This document shows positions 1 to 6,246 of a DNA stretch of 12,075 bases, in pieces. The first letter of the stretch is position 1; every line of letters starts with the position of its first letter. The position numbers and the translations under genes are program-made. Source of the DNA: an uncultured Carnobacterium sp. (lineage in GTDB: Bacteria; Bacillota; Bacilli; Lactobacillales; Aerococcaceae); assembly GCA_937976325.1 (NCBI GenBank), contig CALJSD010000081.1:1-12075 (forward strand), given 5' to 3'. The notes under the pieces were generated by a model that was not told the DNA's origin, ran no database searches, and was given only the letters and a program-made list of their open reading frames with translations.

Positions 1-136
1 CAAACCATTCATTTGGCAAGTAGGTGGTAAATATACTTACCCAACTGACAAAGATAAATTAGAATTCAACTTCTACCGTGGATTTGACGATGTATTCTCA
101 ATCGAAAATGATGTACCATTCCCATCATTCTTATAA
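1..136 (+). CDS. ulaG: L-ascorbate-6-phosphate lactonase UlaG, C-terminal end only
   Basis: Only the last 44 codons (from base 2) and the TAA stop are present; the gene begins left of the window. The visible tail contains IWQVGGKYTYP, then RGFDDVFS and the end PFPSFL, which resembles the C-terminus of UlaG, the metallo-beta-lactamase-fold enzyme that hydrolyses L-ascorbate-6-phosphate to 3-keto-L-gulonate-6-phosphate in the cytoplasm. The metal-binding His/Asp motifs lie in the missing part, so the call rests on this tail and on the ula genes that follow immediately. It is probably co-transcribed with ulaC, 102 bases downstream, although a hairpin lies between them. If it is not UlaG, it should still be the last enzyme gene before the PTS genes. 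Confidence 0.8.
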   Translation, partial: KPFIWQVGGKYTYPTDKDKLEFNFYRGFDDVFSIENDVPFPSFL

Positions 137-160
137 TATTGTCATTAAATAAATTTGGAG

Positions 161-186
161 AGCCTAGAGCTAACCCACTCTAGGCT
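161..186 (+). terminator. Intercistronic hairpin between ulaG and ulaC (weak terminator or mRNA processing element)
   Basis: A perfect 9-bp stem (AGCCTAGAG at 161-169 pairing with CTCTAGGCT at 178-186) encloses an 8-base loop. Only TTTACC follows it, so the T-tract is poor. It is more likely a partial terminator or an mRNA-stability or processing structure than a full stop. I see no convincing promoter between it and ulaC, which argues for read-through into the PTS genes. Confidence 0.6.
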
Positions 187-238
187 TTACCAAAGCGTAA
201 TAATGAATACGATTTCTTAATAACACAAGGAGGAACAT

Positions 239-688
239 ATGTTAAGAGAGATTATTGAAAATGGTCGTTTTTCGTTCCAAAAAGGTTCTCTATCATGGGA
301 AGAAGCAATCAAAAAAGCTTGCCAACCTTTATTAGAACAAAAGATCATTGAACCTGAATACCCAGGTTACATTATTAGTAATGTTCATGAATTTGGACCT
401 TACATCGTAATTGCGCCAGAGATTTGTATCCCTCACGCTCAAGAAGGAAAAGGGGTAAATGATACTGCAGTAGCATTTATGAATATTGAAGAAGCAGTGG
501 ATTTTGGACCAGGTGCTGACTACCAACCACATTTATTCTTCGTTTTAGCATCAACTGATAATGAAAAACACTTAAACAATTTATCAGAGTTAGTAACATT
601 ATTAGATGACGAATCAGTTATTAATGCGTTTATCGAAGCGCGTTCAAAAGAGGATTTAGAAAATATTTTAAAAGGAATAGGTGAATAA
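239..688 (+). CDS. ulaC: PTS ascorbate transporter EIIA component (UlaC/SgaA type)
   Basis: A 149-residue cytoplasmic EIIA of the fructose/mannitol (EIIA type 2) fold. It accepts phosphate from HPr on a histidine and passes it to EIIB (UlaB) for ascorbate phosphorylation during import. The active-site context is ICIPHAQEG with His66, the usual PHA motif, and the length fits a free-standing EIIA of about 150 residues. The ATG at 239 has an ideal ribosome binding site, AAGGAGG at 227-233, with 5 bases of spacing. Two bases separate its stop from ulaA, so the two genes are co-transcribed and probably translationally coupled. The UlaC assignment, rather than another EIIA of this fold, comes from the neighbouring UlaA-type EIIC and from the epimerase genes. 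Confidence 0.92.
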   Translation: MLREIIENGRFSFQKGSLSWEEAIKKACQPLLEQKIIEPEYPGYIISNVHEFGPYIVIAPEICIPHAQEGKGVNDTAVAFMNIEEAVDFGPGADYQPHLFFVLASTDNEKHLNNLSELVTLLDDESVINAFIEARSKEDLENILKGIGE

Positions 689-690
689 TA

Positions 691-2187
691 ATGGAATTTT
701 TATTCAGTTTTTGGCAATTCTTCTACGCTAACATTTTTACTAAACCACAATATTTCGTAGGTTTAATCGTATTAGTTGGTTACTTACTATTAGGTCGTAA
801 ATGGTACGATGCATTAGCAGGTTTTATTAAAGCAGTTGTAGGTTACATGATCTTAAACGTAGCTGCTGGTGGATTAGTTTCAAACTTCCGTCCAGTATTA
901 GCAGCATTAGGTGATCGTTTCGGATTACAAGCTGCCGTTATTGACCCATATTTTGGTCAAGCTGCTGCTGAAGCTGCTTTAAAATCAGCTGGTCATGCAA
1001 CAGGTTTAACAGTACAAGTATTATTAGTTGCTTTCTTAACTAACTTAGTATTAGTTATTTTCCGTAAATTAACTAAAGTTCGTACAGTATTCATCACTGG
1101 TCACATCATGGTGCAACAATCTGCTACAGCTACTTGGTTAATGGCTTTAGCTTTAGGAGATAACGTTAACCAATTACAATTTGTAATTTTATTAGGTATT
1201 GTATTAGGTGTTTATTGGGCAGTAGCTGCAAACTTAACAGTAGAAGCTACACAAGAATTAACAGAAGGCGGCGGATTTGCAATTGGTCACCAACAAATGT
1301 TTGGGGTTTGGTTAGTTGACAAATTAGCTCCTAAATTCTCAGGTAAAAACGACAAGAAGATTGAAGATCTTGAATTACCAGGTTTCTTATCAATCTTCAA
1401 AGAATCAATCGTTGCAACATCAATCTTAATGATTGTGTTCTTCGGTGCAATCTTATTAGTATTAGGTAAAGACTACTTAGTAAGTGTAAATGGACAAGAA
1501 TTAACAGTTGCTGCTTCTAAATTCAAAATGTCTACATTAAAAGAAACAGACGACTTCTTCTTCTACATCTTACAAACAGCATTAACATTCACTGTTTATG
1601 TTCAAATCTTACAATTAGGGGTTCGTTTATTCGTTGCTGAGTTATCAGAAGCGTTCCAAGGTATCTCTAACAAATTATTACCAGGTTCTATGCCAGCGGT
1701 TGACTGTGCTGCAGTTTACGGATTCGGTTCTCCAAACGCTGTAACAGTTGGTTTCTTATTCGGGGTATTAGGACAAATCATAGCAATCTTAGGATTAATC
1801 GTATTCAAATCTCCAGTATTAATCATCACTGGATTCGTACCGGTATTCTTCGACAACGCTACATTCGCAGTATACGCTAACCATAAAGGTGGTTTACGTG
1901 CTGCTTCAATCCTTACATTCTTATCAGGTATCATCCAAGTATTAGGTGGAGCAATTGCCGCAGGTGCATTTGGTTTAGCTGCATACGGTGGATGGCATGG
2001 TAACTTTGACTGGGATACAATCTGGGTTGGATTCGGATTCTTAATGCAAAACTTCCAATATGTTGGTTTAGGTATCGTATTATTAATCTTATTAGTAATC
2101 CCTCAATTACAATACAGCAAAAACAAAGAACATTACTTTACTATTGCTGAAGACTATGAAACATACTTAGAGTCTAAGCAAAACTAA
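691..2187 (+). CDS. ulaA: PTS ascorbate transporter EIIC permease UlaA
   Basis: A 498-residue integral membrane protein that moves L-ascorbate across the membrane and presents it to phospho-EIIB. Many hydrophobic segments (about 11-12) span the protein. Stretches conserved in UlaA/SgaT proteins are visible: ITGHIMVQQS (His138, Gln142, Gln143), GHQQMFG (200-205), MPAVDCAAVYGFGSPNA (334-350, with Asp338) and FVPVFFDNATFAVYANHKGG (382-401); these probably include substrate-contacting residues. A polar insert at about 260-288 separates two membrane segments. At 498 residues it is somewhat longer than the E. coli protein of about 465. The last 25 residues or so are polar and cytoplasmic. Its ATG lies 2 bases after the ulaC stop, with a modest AAAGGA at 671-676. 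A gap holding a hairpin follows before ulaB. The family call is confident. Confidence 0.96.
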   Translation: MEFLFSFWQFFYANIFTKPQYFVGLIVLVGYLLLGRKWYDALAGFIKAVVGYMILNVAAGGLVSNFRPVLAALGDRFGLQAAVIDPYFGQAAAEAALKSAGHATGLTVQVLLVAFLTNLVLVIFRKLTKVRTVFITGHIMVQQSATATWLMALALGDNVNQLQFVILLGIVLGVYWAVAANLTVEATQELTEGGGFAIGHQQMFGVWLVDKLAPKFSGKNDKKIEDLELPGFLSIFKESIVATSILMIVFFGAILLVLGKDYLVSVNGQELTVAASKFKMSTLKETDDFFFYILQTALTFTVYVQILQLGVRLFVAELSEAFQGISNKLLPGSMPAVDCAAVYGFGSPNAVTVGFLFGVLGQIIAILGLIVFKSPVLIITGFVPVFFDNATFAVYANHKGGLRAASILTFLSGIIQVLGGAIAAGAFGLAAYGGWHGNFDWDTIWVGFGFLMQNFQYVGLGIVLLILLVIPQLQYSKNKEHYFTIAEDYETYLESKQN

Positions 2188-2221
2188 TTTAAATCAGTAA
2201 GAGAATATAGTAAAATATAGG

Positions 2222-2248
2222 GTATCGGGTAATGTTTTTATCCGATAC
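2222..2248 (+). terminator. Intercistronic hairpin between ulaA and ulaB
   Basis: A 10-bp stem (GTATCGGGTA at 2222-2231 with TATCCGATAC at 2239-2248, one G-U pair) closes a 7-base loop that itself contains TTTT. No T-tract follows, so it is unlikely to be a strong intrinsic terminator. It sits 26 bases before the ulaB start codon and just ahead of its ribosome binding site (AAGGAG, 2260-2265), so an mRNA processing or stability role is more plausible. Confidence 0.6.
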
Positions 2249-2274
2249 TCTAACAATTTAAGGAGATGTAAAAT

Positions 2275-2559
2275 ATGAAAGTATTAGCAGCATGCGGAAG
2301 CGGAATGGGATCAAGCCAAATTATCAAAATGAAATTAACAAACGTGTTCAGAAAATTGAATATTCCTTTAGAAGTTCACCACTGTGCAGTTTCTGAAGCA
2401 AAATCTTCAGCTAAAAACTATGACTTAGTTGTTATTTCATCAGCTTTATTAGAAGTTTTTGATGGTTTAGACTTACCAAACACTAAAATTGTAGGTTTAC
2501 AAAACTTATTATCTGAAAAAGAAATGACTGAAAAAATTTCTGAAGCTTTAGGCTTATAA
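2275..2559 (+). CDS. ulaB: PTS ascorbate transporter EIIB component
   Basis: A 94-residue cytoplasmic phosphocarrier of the lactose/cellobiose-type EIIB fold. The P-loop is at the N-terminus, CGSGMGSSQ starting at Cys7, the residue that takes phosphate from EIIA and delivers it to ascorbate bound in UlaA. Length and motif position are typical of a free-standing EIIB. The ATG at 2275 follows AAGGAG at 2260-2265. The gene is set 87 bases away from ulaA, the widest gap inside the PTS block, and that gap holds a hairpin. ulaF follows 17 bases later. The P-loop also occurs in other EIIB subfamilies, so the ascorbate specificity comes from the operon. Confidence 0.94.
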   Translation: MKVLAACGSGMGSSQIIKMKLTNVFRKLNIPLEVHHCAVSEAKSSAKNYDLVVISSALLEVFDGLDLPNTKIVGLQNLLSEKEMTEKISEALGL

Positions 2560-2576
2560 TAAGAAGGGATTCTACA

Positions 2577-3266
2577 ATGGCATACGAACAATTAAAAGAA
2601 CGTGTATTAAAAGCAAATTTAGAGTTACCAAAACATGGATTAGTCATTTTTACATGGGGTAACGTTTCAGAGTACGACCGTGAAGCAGGGGTTATTGCAA
2701 TCAAACCTTCAGGTGTTGACTATGATAAACTAACTGCTGATGATATCGTAATTGTGGATATCGACGGAAATAAAGTTGAAGGAGCTCTAAAACCTTCTTC
2801 AGACTTAGATACTCACTTGGAAATTTATCGTAATTTCAAAGATGTAAATGGAGTAGTACACACTCACTCTCTATGGGCAACTACAATGGCTCAACAAGGA
2901 CAAGAAATTCCAGCATTTGGTACAACACAAGGGGACTACTTCTACGGAACAATCCCTTGCACTCGTGAAATGACTGAAGCTGAAATTAAAGGTGCTTATG
3001 AGCTAGAAACAGGTAAAGTAATCGTTGAGACTTTCAAAGATAAAGATCCAAATGCGATTCCTGCTGTTTTAGTATTCAACCATGGACCATTTGCATGGGG
3101 TAAAGACGCAATGGATGCAGTACACAACATTACTGTATTAGAATACGTTGCTAACATGGCATGGCATAACTTTGCTTTAAACCCAAATATGAAGCCAATG
3201 TCACAAACAATTTTAGATAAACACTATTTAAGAAAACATGGAGCGAATGCTTACTATGGACAATAA
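2577..3266 (+). CDS. ulaF: L-ribulose-5-phosphate 4-epimerase (UlaF/AraD family)
   Basis: A 229-residue class II aldolase-fold, metal-dependent epimerase that turns L-ribulose-5-phosphate into D-xylulose-5-phosphate (EC 5.1.3.4) for the pentose phosphate or phosphoketolase pathway. Motifs in order are GNVSEYDR (29-36), KPSGVDY (43-49), Asp76 in the PSSDLDTH segment, the metal-binding HTHS (His95 and His97), Asp120, the third metal His169 in NHGPFAWG, and the C-terminal KHYLRKHGANAYYGQ with the catalytic-type tyrosine near 226-227. The length and these positions align with E. coli AraD. The sequence alone cannot separate UlaF from AraD; the neighbours are ulaB and ulaE, and no arabinose genes are present, so UlaF is preferred. 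A ribosome binding site, AAGAAGGGA, precedes the ATG. Its 3' end overlaps ulaE by 11 bases. Confidence 0.95.
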   Translation: MAYEQLKERVLKANLELPKHGLVIFTWGNVSEYDREAGVIAIKPSGVDYDKLTADDIVIVDIDGNKVEGALKPSSDLDTHLEIYRNFKDVNGVVHTHSLWATTMAQQGQEIPAFGTTQGDYFYGTIPCTREMTEAEIKGAYELETGKVIVETFKDKDPNAIPAVLVFNHGPFAWGKDAMDAVHNITVLEYVANMAWHNFALNPNMKPMSQTILDKHYLRKHGANAYYGQ

Positions 3267-4107
3267 AAAGTTTTATGAACTTGGTTTGTATGAAAAATCA
3301 ATGCCAAACACACTTAGTTTTAGAGAAAAGTTAGAAACAGTTAAAGCAACTGGATTTGACTTCTTAGAAATCAGTATCGATGAAACTGATGAAAAATTAA
3401 GTCGTCTAGAATGGACAAAAGAAGAACGCCAACAATTAGTAAACGATATGTTTGAAACTGGTGTTCCAATTCGTTCAATGTGCTTAAGTGGCCATCGTAA
3501 ATATCCATTTGGATCACATGACGAAGCTACTCGTGCACGTAGTCTAGAAATTATGGAAAAAGCAATTCAATTAGCAGACGATTTAGGTGTTCGTGTTATC
3601 CAATTAGCTGGATACGATGTTTACTACGAAGAAGGAGATGCGGTAACATTAGATTACTTTATTCAAAACCTTAAGAAAGCTACTGAAATGGCATCTCAAA
3701 AAGGAATTCTTCTTGGTTTTGAAACCATGGAAACTCCATTTATGAACACAGTAGAAAAATCTATGCGTTTTGTTGAATTAGTCAAATCTCCATACTTACA
3801 AGTATATCCAGACTCAGGTAACTTAATGAACGCATCATTAGAACCTGGTGCAAAAAATGTCTATGAAGATATCGAATTAGGAAGAGGGCATATTGTTGCA
3901 GCTCACTTAAAAGAAACAATTCCTGGACATTACCGTGAAATTCCATTTGGTACTGGCCAAATCGATTTCAAACGCATGGTCGATACATTCTTATCAATCG
4001 GCGTAAATCGTTTCACTGGTGAATTCTGGTATGTAGGTCAAGAAAACTGGTTAGAAGACATTAAGTTTGCAAACCAATTCTTAAGATCTCATTTTCCAAA
4101 TAAATAA
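3256..4107 (+). CDS. ulaE: L-xylulose-5-phosphate (L-ribulose-5-phosphate) 3-epimerase UlaE
   Basis: A TIM-barrel sugar-phosphate epimerase of 283 residues that converts L-xylulose-5-phosphate to L-ribulose-5-phosphate (EC 5.1.3.22), the substrate of UlaF. It aligns over its length with UlaE/SgaU: LGLYEKSMP near the N-terminus, SIDETDEKLSRLEW, SMCLSGHRKYPFGS and VIQLAGYDVYY. Likely metal ligands, numbered from the start chosen here, are Glu156 (FETME), Asp186 (YPDSGN), His217 (AAHLKET) and Glu256 (GEFWY). The frame is also open upstream, with ATG codons at 3238 and 3247. I prefer 3256 because the homologous protein begins just before the LGLYEK segment, and GGAG at 3240-3243 lies upstream of it, though 12 bases away. 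It overlaps ulaF by 11 bases, so coupling is likely. It is the last gene of the operon. Confidence 0.95.
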   Translation: MDNKKFYELGLYEKSMPNTLSFREKLETVKATGFDFLEISIDETDEKLSRLEWTKEERQQLVNDMFETGVPIRSMCLSGHRKYPFGSHDEATRARSLEIMEKAIQLADDLGVRVIQLAGYDVYYEEGDAVTLDYFIQNLKKATEMASQKGILLGFETMETPFMNTVEKSMRFVELVKSPYLQVYPDSGNLMNASLEPGAKNVYEDIELGRGHIVAAHLKETIPGHYREIPFGTGQIDFKRMVDTFLSIGVNRFTGEFWYVGQENWLEDIKFANQFLRSHFPNK

Positions 4108-4114
4108 TAAGATT

Positions 4115-4149
4115 GAAACCTTCCTACATTAGGGAGGTTTCTTTTTTTT
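4115..4149 (+). terminator. Rho-independent terminator of the ula operon
   Basis: An 11-bp stem (GAAACCTTCCT at 4115-4125 with AGGGAGGTTTC at 4131-4141, one G-U pair) with a 5-base ACATT loop is followed directly by eight T residues (4142-4149). It lies 7 bases after the ulaE stop and is the strongest unidirectional terminator in the window. Confidence 0.93.
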
Positions 4150-4155
4150 GTCTTA

Positions 4156-4189
4156 AATATCGAACATTCGTGTTTTATAGTTCGCGTTT
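4156..4189. promoter_or_regulatory. Pair of inverted PurBox-like sites upstream of phnD (candidate PurR operator)
   Basis: AATATCGAACATT (4156-4168) matches the Gram-positive PurR box consensus AWWWCCGAACWWT at 12 of 13 positions. ATAGTTCGCGTTT (4177-4189) matches its reverse complement at 11 of 13. The two face each other with 8 bases between the boxes, closer than the 16-17 bases described for B. subtilis pairs. In Lactococcus-type PurR activation a single box lies roughly 76 bases upstream of the transcription start. The left box would fit that distance from a start served by the TAATAT at 4220-4225. The match is seen; binding by PurR is inference. Confidence 0.4.
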
Positions 4190-4196
4190 CACACGC

Positions 4197-4225
4197 TTAC
4201 ATTGTTTTTGCAGTGTTTTTAATAT
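4197..4225 (+). promoter_or_regulatory. Candidate activator-dependent promoter for the phn operon
   Basis: TAATAT at 4220-4225 could be a -10 element. The hexamer 17 bases upstream (TTACAT, 4197-4202) is a poor -35, as expected of a promoter that needs an activator. It would give a leader of about 130 bases before phnD. A second candidate lies at 4266-4294, and the sequence does not decide between them. Confidence 0.3.
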
Positions 4226-4265
4226 GTAAACTTTATGAAAATGCTCATATTTTATTGGATATGGG

Positions 4266-4294
4266 TTGTAATTTTCGTATATGTCTTGTAAGAT
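4266..4294 (+). promoter_or_regulatory. Alternative promoter candidate for the phn operon
   Basis: TTGTAA (4266-4271), a 17-base spacer and TAAGAT (4289-4294) form a sigma-A-like promoter with four of six matches in each hexamer. Transcription would begin near 4301, giving a leader of about 60 bases that starts with the hairpin at 4301-4325. Confidence 0.33.
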
Positions 4295-4300
4295 TATAAA

Positions 4301-4325
4301 AGGAGTTAAGAAAGTCTTAATTTCT
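4301..4325 (+). other. 5' leader hairpin upstream of phnD
   Basis: AGGAGTTAAGA (4301-4311) can pair with TCTTAATTTCT (4315-4325) over 11 bp, including two G-U pairs, around a 3-base loop. The left arm contains an AAAGGAG Shine-Dalgarno-like sequence (4299-4305) that no usable start codon follows. The real phnD ribosome binding site, AGGAGG at 4345-4350, lies outside the stem. The hairpin may protect the mRNA 5' end. I recognise no riboswitch class in this leader. Confidence 0.4.
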
Positions 4326-4360
4326 AATTATATTACCGTATCTTAGGAGGATATTTTTAT

Positions 4361-5413
4361 ATGAAAAAGTCTTTTTGGTCTAAATTAGCAATTGGTTTAT
4401 CATCATTAGCTCTTTTAGCTGGATGTTCAAGCAATTCAGGTTCTGAATCAAAAGAAAGTGGTTCAAAATCAATCGATACTTTAAAGGTAGCATTCGTACC
4501 TTCTCGTGATCCTGAAGCAATTGTTACTGCTACAGAGCCATTAAAAGAACTATTAAAACAAGAATTAGCAAAAGAGGGCTACGATGTTAAAAACGTGGAC
4601 ATCACTGTCGGAACAAGTTTTGACGCAGTAGGGGAAGCATTAGCATCTGGTAGTGCGGATGTAGGTTTCTTACCTGGTGGTACTTATGTTTTATATGACA
4701 AAGAAGTTGACGTATTATTAACAGCTACTCGTGATAACTTATTAAAAGATTCTTCTAATCCTAAAGACTGGAACGATGGAAAAGCAACAGAACGTGGTAA
4801 AGAGCAAGCCACTTCATATAAAGGTTTAATCATTGCTGGTCCTACTGAAAAAGGAAAAGAATTAGCAGCAAAAATCAACAGTGGTCAAGAATTAACTTGG
4901 GATGACTTAAACTCTGCTAAATGGGGAGTTTTAGGAACTTCATCTTCTTCAGGTTATATCTACCCAACATTATGGTTACAAGATAAATACGGTAAAGGTA
5001 TTTCTGACTTACAAAACGTTGTACAATCTGACTCATACGCAAGTTCTGCAGCTCGTTTAGCATCAGGGCAAATTGATATCATGGTTGGTTATGCTGACGT
5101 TCGTAATGACTACGCTAAGAAATGGACTAGCGATTACGGTCGTTCAGAAGATATCTTCAAAGAAACAAACGTTATCGGTGTAACTCCAGACATTTACAAT
5201 GACACAATTTCTGTAAGTAAAGCTTCTCCAATCGTAGATGATGCATTCAAAGAAGCATTCGCAAATGCAATGATGAATATTGCTAAGACAGATGAAGGAA
5301 AAGAGATTATCAAGATTTACTCTCATAAAGGCTATAAGAAAGCAAATGCTAGCGACTACGATAAAGAACGTGAAGCACAACAATTACTTAAAAAATTAAA
5401 AGCAGGTAACTAA
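4361..5413 (+). CDS. phnD: Phosphonate/phosphite-type ABC transporter substrate-binding lipoprotein (PhnD family)
   Basis: A 350-residue extracellular solute-binding lipoprotein that captures a phosphorus oxyanion or phosphonate and delivers it to the PhnE permeases. The N-terminus is a lipoprotein signal: KK charge, hydrophobic core, and the lipobox LLAGC with Cys22 as the predicted lipidated residue, followed by a Ser/Gly-rich linker to about residue 37. The mature domain has the PhnD/periplasmic-binding type 2 pattern: VAFVPSRDPEAI (43-54), SGSADVGFLPGGTYV (96-110), the ligand-contacting type loop GTSSSSGYIYP (192-202), and LASGQIDIMVGYADV (233-247). The ATG at 4361 has a strong AGGAGG 10 bases upstream. 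A terminator-like hairpin follows before phnC. The substrate cannot be read from the sequence: phosphonate, phosphite and phosphate binders share this fold. The importer class is confident, the ligand is not. Confidence 0.92.
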   Translation: MKKSFWSKLAIGLSSLALLAGCSSNSGSESKESGSKSIDTLKVAFVPSRDPEAIVTATEPLKELLKQELAKEGYDVKNVDITVGTSFDAVGEALASGSADVGFLPGGTYVLYDKEVDVLLTATRDNLLKDSSNPKDWNDGKATERGKEQATSYKGLIIAGPTEKGKELAAKINSGQELTWDDLNSAKWGVLGTSSSSGYIYPTLWLQDKYGKGISDLQNVVQSDSYASSAARLASGQIDIMVGYADVRNDYAKKWTSDYGRSEDIFKETNVIGVTPDIYNDTISVSKASPIVDDAFKEAFANAMMNIAKTDEGKEIIKIYSHKGYKKANASDYDKEREAQQLLKKLKAGN

Positions 5414-5438
5414 TTAATTTGTAATAAATATCAAATGA

Positions 5439-5468
5439 GGGTTAGGATATTTCTCCTGACCCTTTTTT
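5439..5468 (+). terminator. Attenuator-like terminator between phnD and phnC
   Basis: A 9-bp stem (GGGTTAGGA at 5439-5447 with TCCTGACCC at 5454-5462, one G-U pair) with a 6-base loop is followed by six T residues (5463-5468). It meets the criteria for an intrinsic terminator, yet the ATPase and permease genes follow with no clear promoter of their own. It probably stops part of the transcription, giving more binding protein than ATPase and permease. Confidence 0.8.
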
Positions 5469-5484
5469 GAGAGAGGCAAGAAAC

Positions 5485-6246
5485 ATGATTAAATTTGAGA
5501 ACGTATCTAAGACTTATCCTAACGGAGTTAAAGGTCTTAAAAATATTAACTTAGAAATTGAACAAGGGGAGTTCGTATCGATTATTGGTCTTTCAGGAGC
5601 TGGTAAATCAACATTGATTCGTACGATTAATCGTATGCTTGATATTAGCGAAGGAAAATTAACAGTTGATGGAATCGATGTTAGTAAATTAAAAGGAAAA
5701 TCTTTGCGTAAATTCCGTAGAAATAAAGTAGGGATGATTTTCCAATCCTTCAACTTAGTAACAAGAACAACGGTTATCAAGAACGTATTAACTTCAATCG
5801 TTCCTGATATTCCATTCTTCCGTTCATTATTCGGCATTTATACAAAACAAGAGAAATTACATGCATTAGAAGCATTAGATAAAGTTGGCATTGTAGATAA
5901 AGCGTTTATTCGTGCAGACCAATTATCAGGTGGTCAACAACAACGTGTGGCCTTAGCTCGTACATTGGCTCAAAATCCAGAAATTATTCTTGCCGATGAA
6001 CCAGTTGCAGCTCTTGACCCAGTGACAGCAAAACGCGTTATGGAAGACTTTAAACGCATTAACAAGGATTTGAACATCTCAATCCTTTTAAATATTCACC
6101 ACGTTGAATTAGCGCTTGAATACGCGGATCGCATCCTCGGAATTAGAGATGGTGAGATCGTATATGATGGTCCTAGTTCAGAAGTAACACCAGAAGTCTT
6201 GGATCTAATTTATAAAGGAAAGGCGGAGGAGTTACATGAAGCTTAA
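5485..6246 (+). CDS. phnC: Phosphonate-type ABC transporter ATP-binding protein (PhnC family)
   Basis: A 253-residue cytoplasmic ATPase that powers the PhnE permeases. All ABC motifs are intact: Walker A GLSGAGKST (35-43), Q-loop Gln87 in FQSFNLV, signature LSGGQQQRVALARTL (147-161), Walker B IILADE (167-172) and the switch histidine in NIHHVE (His205). The Q-loop neighbourhood (FNLVTRTTVIKNVL) and the RSLFG segment at 113-117 are typical of PhnC rather than other importers. A TTG at 5467 would add six residues, but it falls in the terminator T-tract; the ATG at 5485, with GAGAGG ending 8 bases upstream, is the better start. This ribosome binding site is weaker than that of phnD. The gene ends 11 bases inside phnE1, so translation is probably coupled. 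Confidence 0.94.
   Translation: MIKFENVSKTYPNGVKGLKNINLEIEQGEFVSIIGLSGAGKSTLIRTINRMLDISEGKLTVDGIDVSKLKGKSLRKFRRNKVGMIFQSFNLVTRTTVIKNVLTSIVPDIPFFRSLFGIYTKQEKLHALEALDKVGIVDKAFIRADQLSGGQQQRVALARTLAQNPEIILADEPVAALDPVTAKRVMEDFKRINKDLNISILLNIHHVELALEYADRILGIRDGEIVYDGPSSEVTPEVLDLIYKGKAEELHEA

Noticed and set aside
4161..4174. LexA/SOS-box-like sequence (CGAACAT half-site, and the small CGAA-CA-TTCG palindrome).
   Set aside because: Only about 9 of 14 positions match the Bacillus-type box CGAACATATGTTCG and the second half-site is poor; the phn genes are not SOS genes. The PurBox-like reading explains more bases.
4224..4238. CcpA cre-like sequence ATGTAAACTTTATGA.
   Set aside because: It lacks the central CG and the near-terminal C of the consensus WTGNAARCGNWWWCA, so it is most likely chance in A/T-rich DNA.
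4270..4282. Third PurBox-like match (AATTTTCGTATAT).
   Set aside because: The GTTCG core is changed to TTTCG, and the remaining matches are only A/T positions.
4231..4345. Possible riboswitch in the phnD leader (a 7-bp stem CTCATAT/ATATGGG at 4244-4265 plus the hairpin at 4301-4325).
   Set aside because: No conserved core of a known class is recognisable (purine, preQ1, SAM, TPP and others considered), and no terminator or sequestered phnD ribosome binding site is present.
5467..5484. TTG start extending PhnC by six residues.
   Set aside because: It falls in the terminator T-tract and has no ribosome binding site; the ATG at 5485 fits the family N-terminus.
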